15,772 bases of DNA from F1-120-MAGs023 sp038228615 (lineage in GTDB: Bacteria > Actinomycetota > Acidimicrobiia > IMCC26256 > PALSA-610), in the NCBI GenBank assembly GCA_038228615.1, contig JBBRPC010000070.1, positions 1 to 15,772 of the forward strand. Direction: 5' to 3'. The translations under genes were made by a program, and so were the position numbers. The notes under the pieces are model-generated. The model searched no databases and had not been told where the DNA came from. It worked only from the letters and a program-made list of their open reading frames with translations. Below, piece by piece: positions 1 through 8,297 of the stretch (positions are counted from its first letter, which is position 1; every line of letters begins with the position of its first letter).

Positions 1-1307
1 AAATCTTGGAACGCGCCAGCGAGTTCGTTGCGCCAGGCTTCATGCGGAAATCGTTCAAGATCGAGCCCATCGATCGTGATCGTTCCGCTGTTTGGTTTGT
101 ACATCTGCGCGAGCAATTTCACCAGCGTGGTCTTGCCAGCACCGTTCTCGCCGACGATTGCTATCACCGCACCTGCCGGGAGCTTCAGCGATACGTCGTC
201 GAGTACGAGTCGATCGGTGCCTGGATACGCAAACGAAACACGATCGAAGGTGATGCCATCATGCAACGTCGTCGGTACCGCGAGATCACCGTGCGACGCC
301 AACTCCGCCGCATAGTCCTCGAGCCAACAGAGCTTGCGGCCGGCGTCCAGCCAGAAACTCCGCAAAAATCCCAATTCGCCGACGGCGGCCCCTACGTAGG
401 CAGAAAGTCGCCCTCCCGCGGCGACCACGAGCAGCACAGCTCCAGCTTTTTCTTTCAGCCCGGCAGCGACAAACACGATTGCGCCCACGTACGCGCTGCC
501 GAAGAACGCCCACGCGACCGCATTGACAACCGCGCTTTTCCAACGAGTCGTCGCCATCGGTGCGTACCACTGCTCCCACGCCGCCCGTCGGTCGACGATG
601 AGTTGTGGTCCGATGCGAGCAACACGGACTTCTTTGCCTGCGGGTGCCGTCGTCGCGATTTGGAACAGATGTTTCGCCAATCGCTCGTGCGCAGCGACCG
701 ATTCCTGCACCCGTTGTTCCACTGTTGGCCGCGCACTCGATGCCAACACAGTGGGAATTGCAAACACGGCGAGCAGTATTAACGCGGGATGTACTGACGC
801 CAGCAGCACGATCACAATGACGAGCCGAAGCATCCATCCGAGCGTCGCAAACAACGAATCAAACAAATGATCGAGCGCGAACACTTGATCGCGGAGCATC
901 GCAAGACGATCGAGATATTCTGGTCGTTCGTGGTGTTCGATCGTCGCGACAGTGGCTTGCAACGTTGCGACGTGCGATTCCAACGCGACGGACACGCGAT
1001 CTTTGAATTTGCGCGTCATGCGTTCAAACACCACTTTGAGCCACCACGTACCCGTTGCGGATACACCCAGACCAATTGCCGAGGTCATCACGAGCGTGCG
1101 GCGATGGTCGTCGATACCCGTTGCAAGCAGCTTCAGCCACAACGCGACCAGGGCGTCAGGTAGCGCCAAGAGCAACGTCATTGCGAACGTCGCCGTGATC
1201 AACTTCGGTTCGGCGTTGTAGCCAAGCTTCACGATGCGCAGCAACGACCGCATCGCGGGAGGAAGCTCGTCGTTTGTGTTCGCTCCCTTCGGCTCAGAGG
1301 GTTTCAT
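1..1307 (-). CDS. ABC exporter half-transporter, permease plus ATPase (partial, C-terminus beyond left edge)
   Basis: This is a membrane exporter subunit with a transmembrane domain fused to an ATP-binding domain; 435 residues are visible of a usual ~590-600. The first ~310 residues hold hydrophobic segments (for example MLRLVIVIVLLASV), followed by an ATPase domain with Walker A GENGAGKTT at residues 386-394 and the start of the Q-loop (GAFQD) at the window edge. Signature motif, Walker B and H-loop lie outside. I chose ATG 1307 because it opens the frame just inside the end of the upstream ABC gene: the two overlap by 14 bases (1294-1307), which indicates translational coupling. With the neighbouring full-length half-transporter it probably forms a heterodimer. 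The substrate cannot be told from sequence; lipid, peptide or drug export are all possible for this superfamily. Confidence 0.93.
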   Translation of the reverse strand, partial: MKPSEPKGANTNDELPPAMRSLLRIVKLGYNAEPKLITATFAMTLLLALPDALVALWLKLLATGIDDHRRTLVMTSAIGLGVSATGTWWLKVVFERMTRKFKDRVSVALESHVATLQATVATIEHHERPEYLDRLAMLRDQVFALDHLFDSLFATLGWMLRLVIVIVLLASVHPALILLAVFAIPTVLASSARPTVEQRVQESVAAHERLAKHLFQIATTAPAGKEVRVARIGPQLIVDRRAAWEQWYAPMATTRWKSAVVNAVAWAFFGSAYVGAIVFVAAGLKEKAGAVLLVVAAGGRLSAYVGAAVGELGFLRSFWLDAGRKLCWLEDYAAELASHGDLAVPTTLHDGITFDRVSFAYPGTDRLVLDDVSLKLPAGAVIAIVGENGAGKTTLVKLLAQMYKPNSGTITIDGLDLERFPHEAWRNELAGAFQD

Positions 1308-3093
1308 AGGTCAACTCCCCGCCCGTTTCGTCGACCTCGACGAAGTGCGCAGCTTGCATTTCAAACATCGTTTGGTAGCGGCCGCCATACGCCATCAGTT
1401 CGTCGTGCGTACCGAGTTCCACGACCTTGCCGTGTTCGACAACACAAATCCGGTCGGCCTGACGGACGGTTGAGAATCGATGTGAAACAAGTATCGTGGT
1501 CGCCGAACGGGTGGCAGCGAGTACACGCTCGAAGATTTCGGATTCGCCCCGAACGTCAAGTTGGGCAGTGGGCTCATCGAGCAACACCAAACCGGCGCCT
1601 TCATTCACCGAACACAATGCCCGGGCGAGAGCGACTCGTTGCCATTGCCCGCCAGAAAGATTGGTGCCGCCGGGATATCCCTTCGCCAGGATTGTGTCGA
1701 GTTCGGCCAGATCGGCGGCGCCTGCGTCGCGCAGCGCGGCATTGATGGCCTCATCCGAAGCTCCGAGCGGAGCGACGTTCGAACGCAAACTCCGTTCGTA
1801 TTGCACGAAATCCTGGAAGACGGCGGTCACCCGAGATCGCCACGAATCGATGTCGAACTCCCGAAGGTTCACGCCGTCGACTTCGATCGAGCCACCTTGC
1901 GGGTCGTAGAGCCGACACAATAATTTTGCCAGCGTTGTTTTCCCTGCACCGTTCACGCCAACAATCGCAATCGATTCGCCAGCTCGAATTTCGAGGGTGA
2001 AGCCGTCCAGCACGTTGGCCGTATCGTCGCGATAGGAAAAGGTGACATCGTTGAAACGGATCGATTGGCTTGGCTTGCCGCTTGCATCGACGGTACCGCT
2101 CTCCAACATTCCAGCTGCCGCCATTGATGCCTCAAGTTTCAACACCGCAGCAACAGGAGCGGCTGCACCATCAAGTGCCCATCCGAAACCACCGAATGCC
2201 ACCGTCGACGTCTGTGTCATTGTGGTCAGGAATACCGCAGCGGCGCCCAACCCAATGCGACCATCGTTTGCTTCCACGGCGATGCGCCACGCGACGAGAA
2301 GGTTTGCGCCCAACACGATCAACAACGCGCCAAACATCGATCGTTCGCGCAATTGCGTGGCACGCCACCGCAATTCCTGCAATAGTCGGCGCCGCTGCGA
2401 AAAACGGTCGACGACCCACGGCGCCAACCCAAAGAGGCGGAGTTCCTTCGCCGCAGGCGCGTCGACGGCAAGGCGGTACGCGTATTCGGCGTGGCGTTGT
2501 GCGTCACGCACCTCCGGCGTATCGCGATCAGCCCAGACAGCACTTTCCCTCAGCAGCCAATGCGTCGATCCCCAACCGGCGAGCAGGATGATCGGCGCCC
2601 ACCAGGCGAAGGCGAAGAGCACCATCGCCGACGCGAATCCGACGACCAGTTCCACGAGCCCTGTCGCGATGAAGTCGATCGAGATGTGCCTCGGAGGGCC
2701 CATAATTCCAAGATCGAAATCACGCGCGACCACAAGGTCATCGATCAGGTCAGCCCGTTCAAGATGCGCCATGCCGGTGGGGGTCGTGCACGCCACCATG
2801 AGCCGATCGTTGAGCCACGCAGACGTCTTGCTCCCAAGATTCGCGCTGGCGGTTCTGTGGAGCGGCGCAAGGATTTGGTACAACACAAACACCGAGCCCA
2901 CGAACGCCAACGGACCAGCCAACGGGTCACCGTTCTTCACCGCCGACACGAGCACACCCGTCGCGATAGCGAGGAACGCCGGAAGCACGCCACGCGCCAA
3001 CAGCAGCCCATACCACAGCAGCGCCAACGGACGGTTCGCCTTCAGCAACGCGCCGAGAAACTGGAATTCTTTACGGGTGCGCAACTTCGCCAT
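1294..3093 (-). CDS. ABC exporter half-transporter, permease plus ATPase
   Basis: A 599-residue half-transporter, the normal length for a fused permease/ATPase subunit. Residues ~1-310 are the transmembrane domain with hydrophobic stretches such as GLLLARGVLPAFLAIATGVL. Residues ~345-590 are the ATPase: Walker A GVNGAGKTT at 379-387, Q-loop AVFQD, signature LSGGQ at 479-483, Walker B LVLLDEP at 502-508 and H-loop His538. All ATP-site residues are present, so this subunit looks catalytically competent. It is the first gene of a minus-strand operon and overlaps the next ABC gene by 14 bases, suggesting a heterodimer. The start ATG at 3093 has an AGGA about 10 bases upstream. A short 60-base region separates it from the divergent molybdopterin gene. 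The substrate is unknown. Confidence 0.95.
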   Translation of the reverse strand: MAKLRTRKEFQFLGALLKANRPLALLWYGLLLARGVLPAFLAIATGVLVSAVKNGDPLAGPLAFVGSVFVLYQILAPLHRTASANLGSKTSAWLNDRLMVACTTPTGMAHLERADLIDDLVVARDFDLGIMGPPRHISIDFIATGLVELVVGFASAMVLFAFAWWAPIILLAGWGSTHWLLRESAVWADRDTPEVRDAQRHAEYAYRLAVDAPAAKELRLFGLAPWVVDRFSQRRRLLQELRWRATQLRERSMFGALLIVLGANLLVAWRIAVEANDGRIGLGAAAVFLTTMTQTSTVAFGGFGWALDGAAAPVAAVLKLEASMAAAGMLESGTVDASGKPSQSIRFNDVTFSYRDDTANVLDGFTLEIRAGESIAIVGVNGAGKTTLAKLLCRLYDPQGGSIEVDGVNLREFDIDSWRSRVTAVFQDFVQYERSLRSNVAPLGASDEAINAALRDAGAADLAELDTILAKGYPGGTNLSGGQWQRVALARALCSVNEGAGLVLLDEPTAQLDVRGESEIFERVLAATRSATTILVSHRFSTVRQADRICVVEHGKVVELGTHDELMAYGGRYQTMFEMQAAHFVEVDETGGELTYETL

Positions 3094-3153
3094 CGACCGT
3101 TGTTCCTATCAGGTCTGGAAGCACTTCGCTACGACCCATCAATGCGGTAGACC

Positions 3154-5169
3154 GTGTCGGTGCACGACGTCGCAAGCTACTGTCGAATTTGTGCTGCATC
3201 GTGCGGCATCATCGCTGCCGTCGAAGGCGATCGCGTCATTTCTGTACGAGGCGACGACGCTCATCCAGGATCGGCGGGATATACCTGCGCGAAGGGCCGC
3301 TCACTCCCGATGCTGCACCACCATCCAGCGCGTCTCGACGGACCCCGCCTCAATGGCAGCGATTCCGATTGGGACTCGACGATCGACGATTTGGCCTCAC
3401 GTCTCACCGCGATTATCGATGCCGACGGTGCCGACGGCGTTGGGGCATATCTCGGCACAGGCCTGGCCTACGACACAGCAGGCTTCGTCGCCGCAACCGC
3501 ATGGCTTCGCGCGATCGGCTCGCGTCGACTGTTCACACCCGCCACCGTCGACAACGCTCCAGTACTACGCGCCGCGGAGCTGATTGCAGGTCACCCGCAA
3601 GCGAATCCGATTTGCGACTTCGATCGAGCTCACGTGGTTGTCATCTTCGGGAGTAACCCTGTGGTGTCGCATGGCTACGGCACCGCCGTCGCGAATCCCA
3701 TCGTCGCGCTCCGCAAGGTGCTTTCCAACGGAGGCAGTGTGTGGGTAGCCGATCCGTTGCGCACCGAGACCGCAGCGATCGCCTCCCGGCATCTCCAAAT
3801 CAAGCCAGGAAGCGACGCGCTGATACTCGCCTGGCTGGTGCGTGAGGCACTCGACTGCGTCACCGGGACCGATGCGCTAGCGACGACGACACACCTTGAT
3901 CGCAACACATTGCGCGTTGCAGTCGAGCCATTCACGTTGGAACGCGCGGCCGAAGCTAGCGACGTGCCGATAGACCGGCTGCTTGCGTTGCGTGACGCGA
4001 TCGTTGCCGGGCGCGGCACCGTCGCGATCTGGTGCGGAACTGGTGTCACCATGAGTCGAGATGGGCTGTTGGCCGAGATACTGCGTTGGGTGTTGCTGAT
4101 CTTGTGCGATTCGCTCGATACTCAGGACGGAATGCGATTCCACCGTGGCAACGCATTCGCACTACGGCGGCTGCACCCGACGAACATGTCGAACGCGACT
4201 CCACGAGGTCCCAAAAGCCGACCCGAATTGCCCGCGCTGTTTGGCCAACATCCTTGCGTTGCGCTCAATGACGAGATCGAAACGGGGAATCTCCGGGCGC
4301 TCGTTGTGGCTGGCGCGAATCCGATCACGGCATTTCCCGATCCAGCGCGCACCACCGCCGCGCTGCAACGACTCGAGGCGTTTGGCGTCGTGGATGTGCT
4401 CACCAACGAACTCACCGCAATCGCATCGCACGTCTTCGCTGGCGCGTCGCAACTCGAACGCAGTGATATCCCAATGCACGAGCTTGTGATGGCACGGGGC
4501 GCAACGTGCCATACACCACCCGTAGTGGCGAAAGCACCGAATCGACGCGCGACGTGGTGGATATTCGCGCAACTCGCACACCGTATGACCGGTGCACATC
4601 TCTTTGGATCCGATGCCGACACCTTGGCCGACGACGACGTGCTCGCACTCTTCACAGCGCGTGCACCGATAGGTTTCGCCGAGATCACGAAAGCCGCAAC
4701 ACATGGAATCGAAATCCCAACCGGACCTGGCTGGGTTCGCAACGTCTTACTCGCAGACAAATCGTGGAATATCGCGACCCTCCCATTGATCGAGCGATTG
4801 GCCGAACTGCACACACGACAAACGTCGCAGCCGTCGGGGTTCGTGATGATTCCGAGGCGACGCATGCACGCGAACAACTCCGTCAACGACCCGCGGGAAC
4901 ACGACGAACCGCTCGCGTTGATGCATCCGGAAGACGCGCAGTCGCTGGGAATCGACAACGACACGATCGCACGTGTTGCGAACGCGCGCGGCGTGCTCGA
5001 TCTCAAGGTGCGCCACGATCCGAGGTTGCGGCGCGGTGTCATTTCGATAAGTCACGGCGACACACAACACTCGCCAGGAACGCTGACGAGCGCAGACGAC
5101 AACATCGATCCTGAAACGGGGATGCCGATCGCATCCGGCATCGCCGTGGTGGTTACGAGTTGCGGTTGA
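3154..5169 (+). CDS. molybdopterin-dependent oxidoreductase with 4Fe-4S domain
   Basis: A 671-residue enzyme of the DMSO reductase/formate dehydrogenase superfamily. The N-terminal 4Fe-4S domain has C10-x2-C13-x3-C17 and C45 (YTCAKG). The molybdopterin region follows, with GSNPVVSHGYG and VADPLRTETA (~165-210). The C-terminal dinucleotide-binding domain (~560-671) carries MIPRRRMHANNSVND, matching the family's IGRR-x-LRSNNSW-type motif. Where nitrate reductase Nap or formate dehydrogenase has Cys or selenocysteine as molybdenum ligand, this protein has PATVDN (129-134), as in the actinobacterial branch with STVDQ-like sequences, so its reaction is not predictable from the ligand. No Tat signal, electron-transfer subunit or membrane anchor is encoded nearby; a cytoplasmic single-subunit enzyme is likely. 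The start is GTG 3154, with GTG 3160 an alternative. The 3' end overlaps the convergent hydrolase gene by 17 bases. Confidence 0.9.
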   Translation: MSVHDVASYCRICAASCGIIAAVEGDRVISVRGDDAHPGSAGYTCAKGRSLPMLHHHPARLDGPRLNGSDSDWDSTIDDLASRLTAIIDADGADGVGAYLGTGLAYDTAGFVAATAWLRAIGSRRLFTPATVDNAPVLRAAELIAGHPQANPICDFDRAHVVVIFGSNPVVSHGYGTAVANPIVALRKVLSNGGSVWVADPLRTETAAIASRHLQIKPGSDALILAWLVREALDCVTGTDALATTTHLDRNTLRVAVEPFTLERAAEASDVPIDRLLALRDAIVAGRGTVAIWCGTGVTMSRDGLLAEILRWVLLILCDSLDTQDGMRFHRGNAFALRRLHPTNMSNATPRGPKSRPELPALFGQHPCVALNDEIETGNLRALVVAGANPITAFPDPARTTAALQRLEAFGVVDVLTNELTAIASHVFAGASQLERSDIPMHELVMARGATCHTPPVVAKAPNRRATWWIFAQLAHRMTGAHLFGSDADTLADDDVLALFTARAPIGFAEITKAATHGIEIPTGPGWVRNVLLADKSWNIATLPLIERLAELHTRQTSQPSGFVMIPRRRMHANNSVNDPREHDEPLALMHPEDAQSLGIDNDTIARVANARGVLDLKVRHDPRLRRGVISISHGDTQHSPGTLTSADDNIDPETGMPIASGIAVVVTSCG

Positions 5170-6172
5170 TGCGCACGCCCTGATTCGCGACCAGCCGATC
5201 GAACATGGCCGTTCCATCGGCTCGATTGTGATCGAGCACCTCGTCGAGCCATGAGCCAAGAAGTTGGGCATGGAAGGTCACGGTGGGGCGCCATGGATCG
5301 CCTGCAGTCCCAGTGATGTTGTCTGCCATCGACGCGACGAAGCCGGCCACAATTTCGGGCATGTCGACGACCTGCGGTGCAAGCTCCAGATACAGGCCGA
5401 CATCGCTGCAGGCTTGATGACCAGCACGCTCCACGTCGACACGGCGAGCGTCGCGACTTGTCACCGCAGGCCACACACGATCAGCGTCGGTCGCTGGAGG
5501 TGTTGTTGTGTCGCGCGATCCGGTCACCATGAGCAAGGGAACATCGATGCGCGCGATAGCCGAGCGGCGCATCGTACGAGTGAACGACTGCAGACCCGCC
5601 ACCGCCTTCACCCGCGCATCGGGCTCGCTCGCGCCACAAACGGCGAACGCAGTATGCCCGCCATAGGAGTGCCCGGCGAGGGCGACCTTGGTCGAATCGA
5701 TGGTGATCCCTTCGGGAATGATCTCGTTGCCCTCGAACACCTGGTCGAAGACGAATCGAATATCACCCTCGCGTAGGGCTTCGTTTGTTGCGTCGTCGAC
5801 CGCAGCGCCTAACAGCCAATCGCCGAGGGTGTCGCCAGGATGATCAGACGCAACAACGACGTAGCCGCGAGCCGCGAGCGCTTCGCACAGCATCACGTAC
5901 GCCACACGCGTGCCCGTCCGGCCGTGCGACCACACAAGCAGCGGATAACTGCCGACACTCGCCCGCGAATCTTGTTGGGCGGACGCCGTGAACCCAAGAC
6001 CCGGCAGGAGTTCGTACACAGACGGCTTTCCCGAAGTCAAGCTCGTCGGATACCAACAATCCATGGCGAGGATACGGTCGGCGCGCGACGAATCGGACAG
6101 CAGGACCGTCCGCCGTGCGATCGCGTTGCGCGGCGACTCGAGGGGTTCGCCCGCAGACAGGACCGAGGTCAT
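5153..6172 (-). CDS. alpha/beta hydrolase of the PAF-acetylhydrolase/chlorophyllase-like type
   Basis: A 339-residue serine hydrolase. The fold is visible as strand-rich N-terminus (RTVLLSDSSR...MDCWYPT), oxyanion-hole motif WSHGRTG at 81-87, nucleophile elbow GHSYGG at 167-172 with Ser169, acid Asp221 in VTGSRDTTTP, and His252 in AGHQACSD. The triad is complete and spaced as expected. The layout with an early WYP motif and HG-x-x-G resembles platelet-activating factor acetylhydrolase-like and dienelactone hydrolase-like proteins that cleave esters; the actual substrate is unknown. I see no convincing signal peptide, so it is probably cytoplasmic. ATG 6172 has only a weak purine-rich GGTTGGG upstream. 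It is convergent with the molybdopterin gene (17-base overlap) and divergent from the tRNA-Ala gene. Confidence 0.9.
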   Translation of the reverse strand: MTSVLSAGEPLESPRNAIARRTVLLSDSSRADRILAMDCWYPTSLTSGKPSVYELLPGLGFTASAQQDSRASVGSYPLLVWSHGRTGTRVAYVMLCEALAARGYVVVASDHPGDTLGDWLLGAAVDDATNEALREGDIRFVFDQVFEGNEIIPEGITIDSTKVALAGHSYGGHTAFAVCGASEPDARVKAVAGLQSFTRTMRRSAIARIDVPLLMVTGSRDTTTPPATDADRVWPAVTSRDARRVDVERAGHQACSDVGLYLELAPQVVDMPEIVAGFVASMADNITGTAGDPWRPTVTFHAQLLGSWLDEVLDHNRADGTAMFDRLVANQGVRINRNS

Positions 6173-6231
6173 GGCCCAACCTTTGCACAGATCGACGGCA
6201 CAATCGTGAACGATCGGGGCTCCGACACGAG

Positions 6232-6256
6232 GTGGGTTGTAAACTCAGCAACCCAC
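6232..6256. repeat. perfect inverted repeat just upstream of tRNA-Ala
   Basis: GTGGGTTG and CAACCCAC form an 8-bp perfect stem with a 9-base loop, ending 3 bases before the mature tRNA 5' end. The loop contains TAAACT, a plausible -10 box for the tRNA. It could be an operator, a leader processing structure, or a chance palindrome. Confidence 0.6.
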
Positions 6257-6259
6257 AAC

Positions 6260-6332
6260 GGGGCATTGGCGCAGTTGGTAGCGCGCTTCCATGGCATGGA
6301 AGAGGTCAAGGGTTCGAATCCCTTATGCTCCA
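6260..6332 (+). tRNA. tRNA-Ala (anticodon GGC)
   Basis: A full 73-base cloverleaf can be folded by hand. The acceptor stem GGGGCAT pairs with ATGCTCC, including the G3:U70 wobble pair that is the alanine identity element. The D stem is GCGC/GCGC. The anticodon stem CTTCC/GGAAG encloses loop ATGGCAT with anticodon GGC at 6293-6295. The T arm is AAGGG-TTCGAAT-CCCTT. The discriminator base is A (6332) and no CCA is encoded, so CCA would be added by the nucleotidyltransferase. Perfect hairpins lie 3 bases before and 5 bases after the gene. Confidence 0.97.
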
Positions 6333-6337
6333 CTGAT

Positions 6338-6354
6338 GTTGTCGATTCGACAAC
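6338..6354 (+). terminator. hairpin after tRNA-Ala, probable terminator or processing signal
   Basis: GTTGTCG and CGACAAC form a perfect 7-bp stem with a 3-base ATT loop, beginning 5 bases after the tRNA discriminator and followed by GTTTG. The T tract is short, so intrinsic termination is only moderately supported; a processing site is the alternative. Confidence 0.5.
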
Positions 6355-6743
6355 GTTTGCCCAGGTTAACGCGTGGTTCTAGTTGCGCCCTTGAGGTGAT
6401 TTAGCCACGCTGTGGCTTGGCAAGTCGCGGGATGTCTTGTGCATTGCAGTCTTTGTGCGCGATCGGTTTTCTAATGGCGGTACGAAGCGCGACGGAGTTG
6501 GGTCCGCGAAGAACGACGGCTGTTGCTGCTTCAGTGAGCCGTCCACAAGCCGCGCTGGGCACTTCAGCCCGCGGTTGTCAATCGGGTCGGTTGAAGAGGC
6601 CGGCGTCGCGCGCAGCGACGATGGCTTGTGAGCAGTCGTCGACTTGAATCTTGGCGAAACGGAGTCACCAGAGTGAACAGGCCGATGGGTGTCGCACGGA
6701 TGCTGCAATCGTTCGGCCTTTGAACGTGGCCGCCGCGCCGTGG
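6355..6743. other. 389 bases without a convincing gene
   Basis: Between the hairpin after tRNA-Ala and the 3' end of the cyclase gene I see no frame with a ribosome binding site and a recognisable protein. Several overlapping frames of 60-130 codons stay open (for example minus 6379-6771), but their translations are rich in Ser, Thr, Pro and Arg and match no family I know. A small palindrome, AGCCAC-GCT-GTGGCT, sits near 6401-6415. It may be a decayed gene or the scar of an old insertion next to the tRNA. Confidence 0.4.
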
Positions 6744-8120
6744 TTAGCCCGCGACAGCGAACAGGTGCCACGAGCCGGGAACGCCTTTGAGTTCGTGGTC
6801 GCCGCGGTCTTCGAACTCGATACCAGAACCGGCGACGAGGTCAACGACTGTGCGAGACGCGAGTACTTCACCGGCCGCGGCCAGGCCAGCGACACGTGCC
6901 GCGATATGAACGCCGATACCGGCGACGTCCTGGTCGCGTAGCTCGATCTCGGCGGTATGCGCGCCGGATCGCACGTCGAGGCCGGCCTCTCGCATCGTGT
7001 CTCTGATCATGATCAACGCGCTGAGCGCGCGCGCTGGTCCGTCGAACACTGCGAGTGCGCCGTCTCCGGTGTTCTTCACATGCCGGCCTCTGAAGCGTGC
7101 GAGGGAACGACGCACGACGTTGTCGTGGTGGTCGAGGAGCTCCTTCCACCCACGGTCTCCCAGCGTTACGGCGTGTTGCGTCGAGTTCACGATGTCGGTG
7201 AACGCCACAGTCGCGAGCGTCCGGTCGACGTTCTGTGTATGACGGGCACCCGTCAGGAATTCCTCGATGTGGTCGACGAGTTCATCGATCGAGCTCGAGA
7301 AAAAGAGATGGTCGCTGCCGCCCAACTCGAGGTACTTGGAGTTGGGGAGATGCTCGGCAAGATACCGTCCGTGCGCCGCGCGTACGTACTGGTTGCCCGC
7401 CCGATGAGCGACAAGCACCGGCTGGTGCACCGCTCCCAGCACATCTCGTACGTCGAGCGCGAACGCCGCCTGCTGCATCTGGATCGCAGGTCCCAAGCCA
7501 ACTGAGTGCCTCCCGAAGTGCGCCCACCACTGCCGGAACGCGGGATCGCCGGCTCGGCTCGGTGCCACGACTTCGGGAAATACTCCGGCTGGGAAGTCGC
7601 CTCGAAATGCGGCCAACGACGACGCTTGCATCTCCTCCGGAATGCCGAACGGGTAATCGCGCGCTCGGCTCAGCCGCGCGAACGTGTTGTACAGCACGAG
7701 GCTCGAGACGCGAGACGAATGCGTAGCTGCGGCAAGGAGCGCGACCGGACCTCCTACGTCGATGCCGATGAGGTGCGCTTGTGTACTGCGGGCCGCGTCG
7801 AGCACCGAGATGAGATCGTCGACCCACTCTTCGGCGGTTGGGATCGCTCGCCGCGCGACCGGATCCGAGAGTCCACACCCTCGCTTGTCGAACAGTATGA
7901 GTCGGCCTAGCGAGCGGAGCCGATGGAAGAAGCGAGCCGCGAATTGGTCGTCCCAGGAGAGCTCCACGTTCGACCACGCCGCCGACATGAGCACCGTATC
8001 CAACGGACCGTCGCCGACGACCTGATACGCGACGTAGGAACCATCGGCGGTCTCCACGTATCGCGTCGTCGGAAGGTCGGCCACATCCGGATCAGAGCAC
8101 GCGCCGGGCGCGGTCAGCAA
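6744..8120 (-). CDS. alpha/beta hydrolase-class III nucleotide cyclase fusion
   Basis: A 458-residue protein with two domains. Residues ~18-292 are an alpha/beta hydrolase fold (YVAYQVVGDGP, FDKRGCGLSDP, elbow GIDVGG 119-124, GGSDHLFF with His271). Residues ~300-458 are a class III adenylate/guanylate cyclase: metal Asp309 in FTDIVNST, Lys349 and Asp353 in VKNTGDG, Asp398, then VHIAARV with Arg409, and the family ending ELKGVPGSWHLFAV. This fusion is common in Actinobacteria; by Lys349 and Asp398 I infer cAMP synthesis from ATP. Oddities: Asp121 replaces the nucleophile Ser, Asn243 occupies the place of the acid Asp, and His405 replaces the usual Asn. The start is uncertain: TTG 8120 has no ribosome binding site and GTG 8084 is an alternative. 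An IS6 relic lies 17 bases upstream and may have removed the native promoter. Confidence 0.9.
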   Translation of the reverse strand: MLTAPGACSDPDVADLPTTRYVETADGSYVAYQVVGDGPLDTVLMSAAWSNVELSWDDQFAARFFHRLRSLGRLILFDKRGCGLSDPVARRAIPTAEEWVDDLISVLDAARSTQAHLIGIDVGGPVALLAAATHSSRVSSLVLYNTFARLSRARDYPFGIPEEMQASSLAAFRGDFPAGVFPEVVAPSRAGDPAFRQWWAHFGRHSVGLGPAIQMQQAAFALDVRDVLGAVHQPVLVAHRAGNQYVRAAHGRYLAEHLPNSKYLELGGSDHLFFSSSIDELVDHIEEFLTGARHTQNVDRTLATVAFTDIVNSTQHAVTLGDRGWKELLDHHDNVVRRSLARFRGRHVKNTGDGALAVFDGPARALSALIMIRDTMREAGLDVRSGAHTAEIELRDQDVAGIGVHIAARVAGLAAAGEVLASRTVVDLVAGSGIEFEDRGDHELKGVPGSWHLFAVAG

Positions 8121-8136
8121 ACGATGTCACGACGAA

Positions 8137-8262
8137 GCACTGTTGCATGTCCTATCGCGACGTCGAAGAGTTCCTCGCCGAACGCGCGATCGAAGTCGAT
8201 CACGTCACTGTGTGCGGTGGGTGCAGCGATTAGGGCCGCTAACTCCTCGACGCGGCGCGGCG
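8137..8262 (+). pseudogene. degenerate IS6/IS26-family transposase fragment with a terminal-repeat remnant
   Basis: From ATG 8147 the plus strand reads MSYRDVEEFLAERAIEVDHVTV, closely matching SYRDVEELLGERGVEVDHVTL of the complete IS6 transposase at 10244-11041. After a one-base deletion near 8213, RWVQRL continues at 8215-8232, and after a second shift LLDAARR appears, again parallel to the intact copy (RWVQRF...LLVDAARR). Upstream, GCACTGTTGC at 8137-8146 equals the outer end of IS26-type terminal repeats. Only 13 bases separate it from the SYRDVEE codons, against 164 in the complete IS, so roughly 150 bases are deleted. The nucleotide sequence differs from the complete copy at many sites, so it comes from a different IS6 member. 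It is non-functional. Confidence 0.75.
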
Positions 8263-8297
8263 AGATCCTGAGATACCGGACAACGATCGAGCCAACG

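Noticed and set aside
2042..3583. A 513-codon plus-strand frame
   Set aside because: It is antisense to the ABC gene and then out of frame with the molybdopterin gene. Its product is Arg/Ser/Thr-rich with no family, whereas the overlapping genes have complete motifs.
5153..5169. 17-base convergent overlap of the molybdopterin and hydrolase genes as something special
   Set aside because: Short tail-to-tail overlaps are common in compact genomes and both stop codons are well placed.
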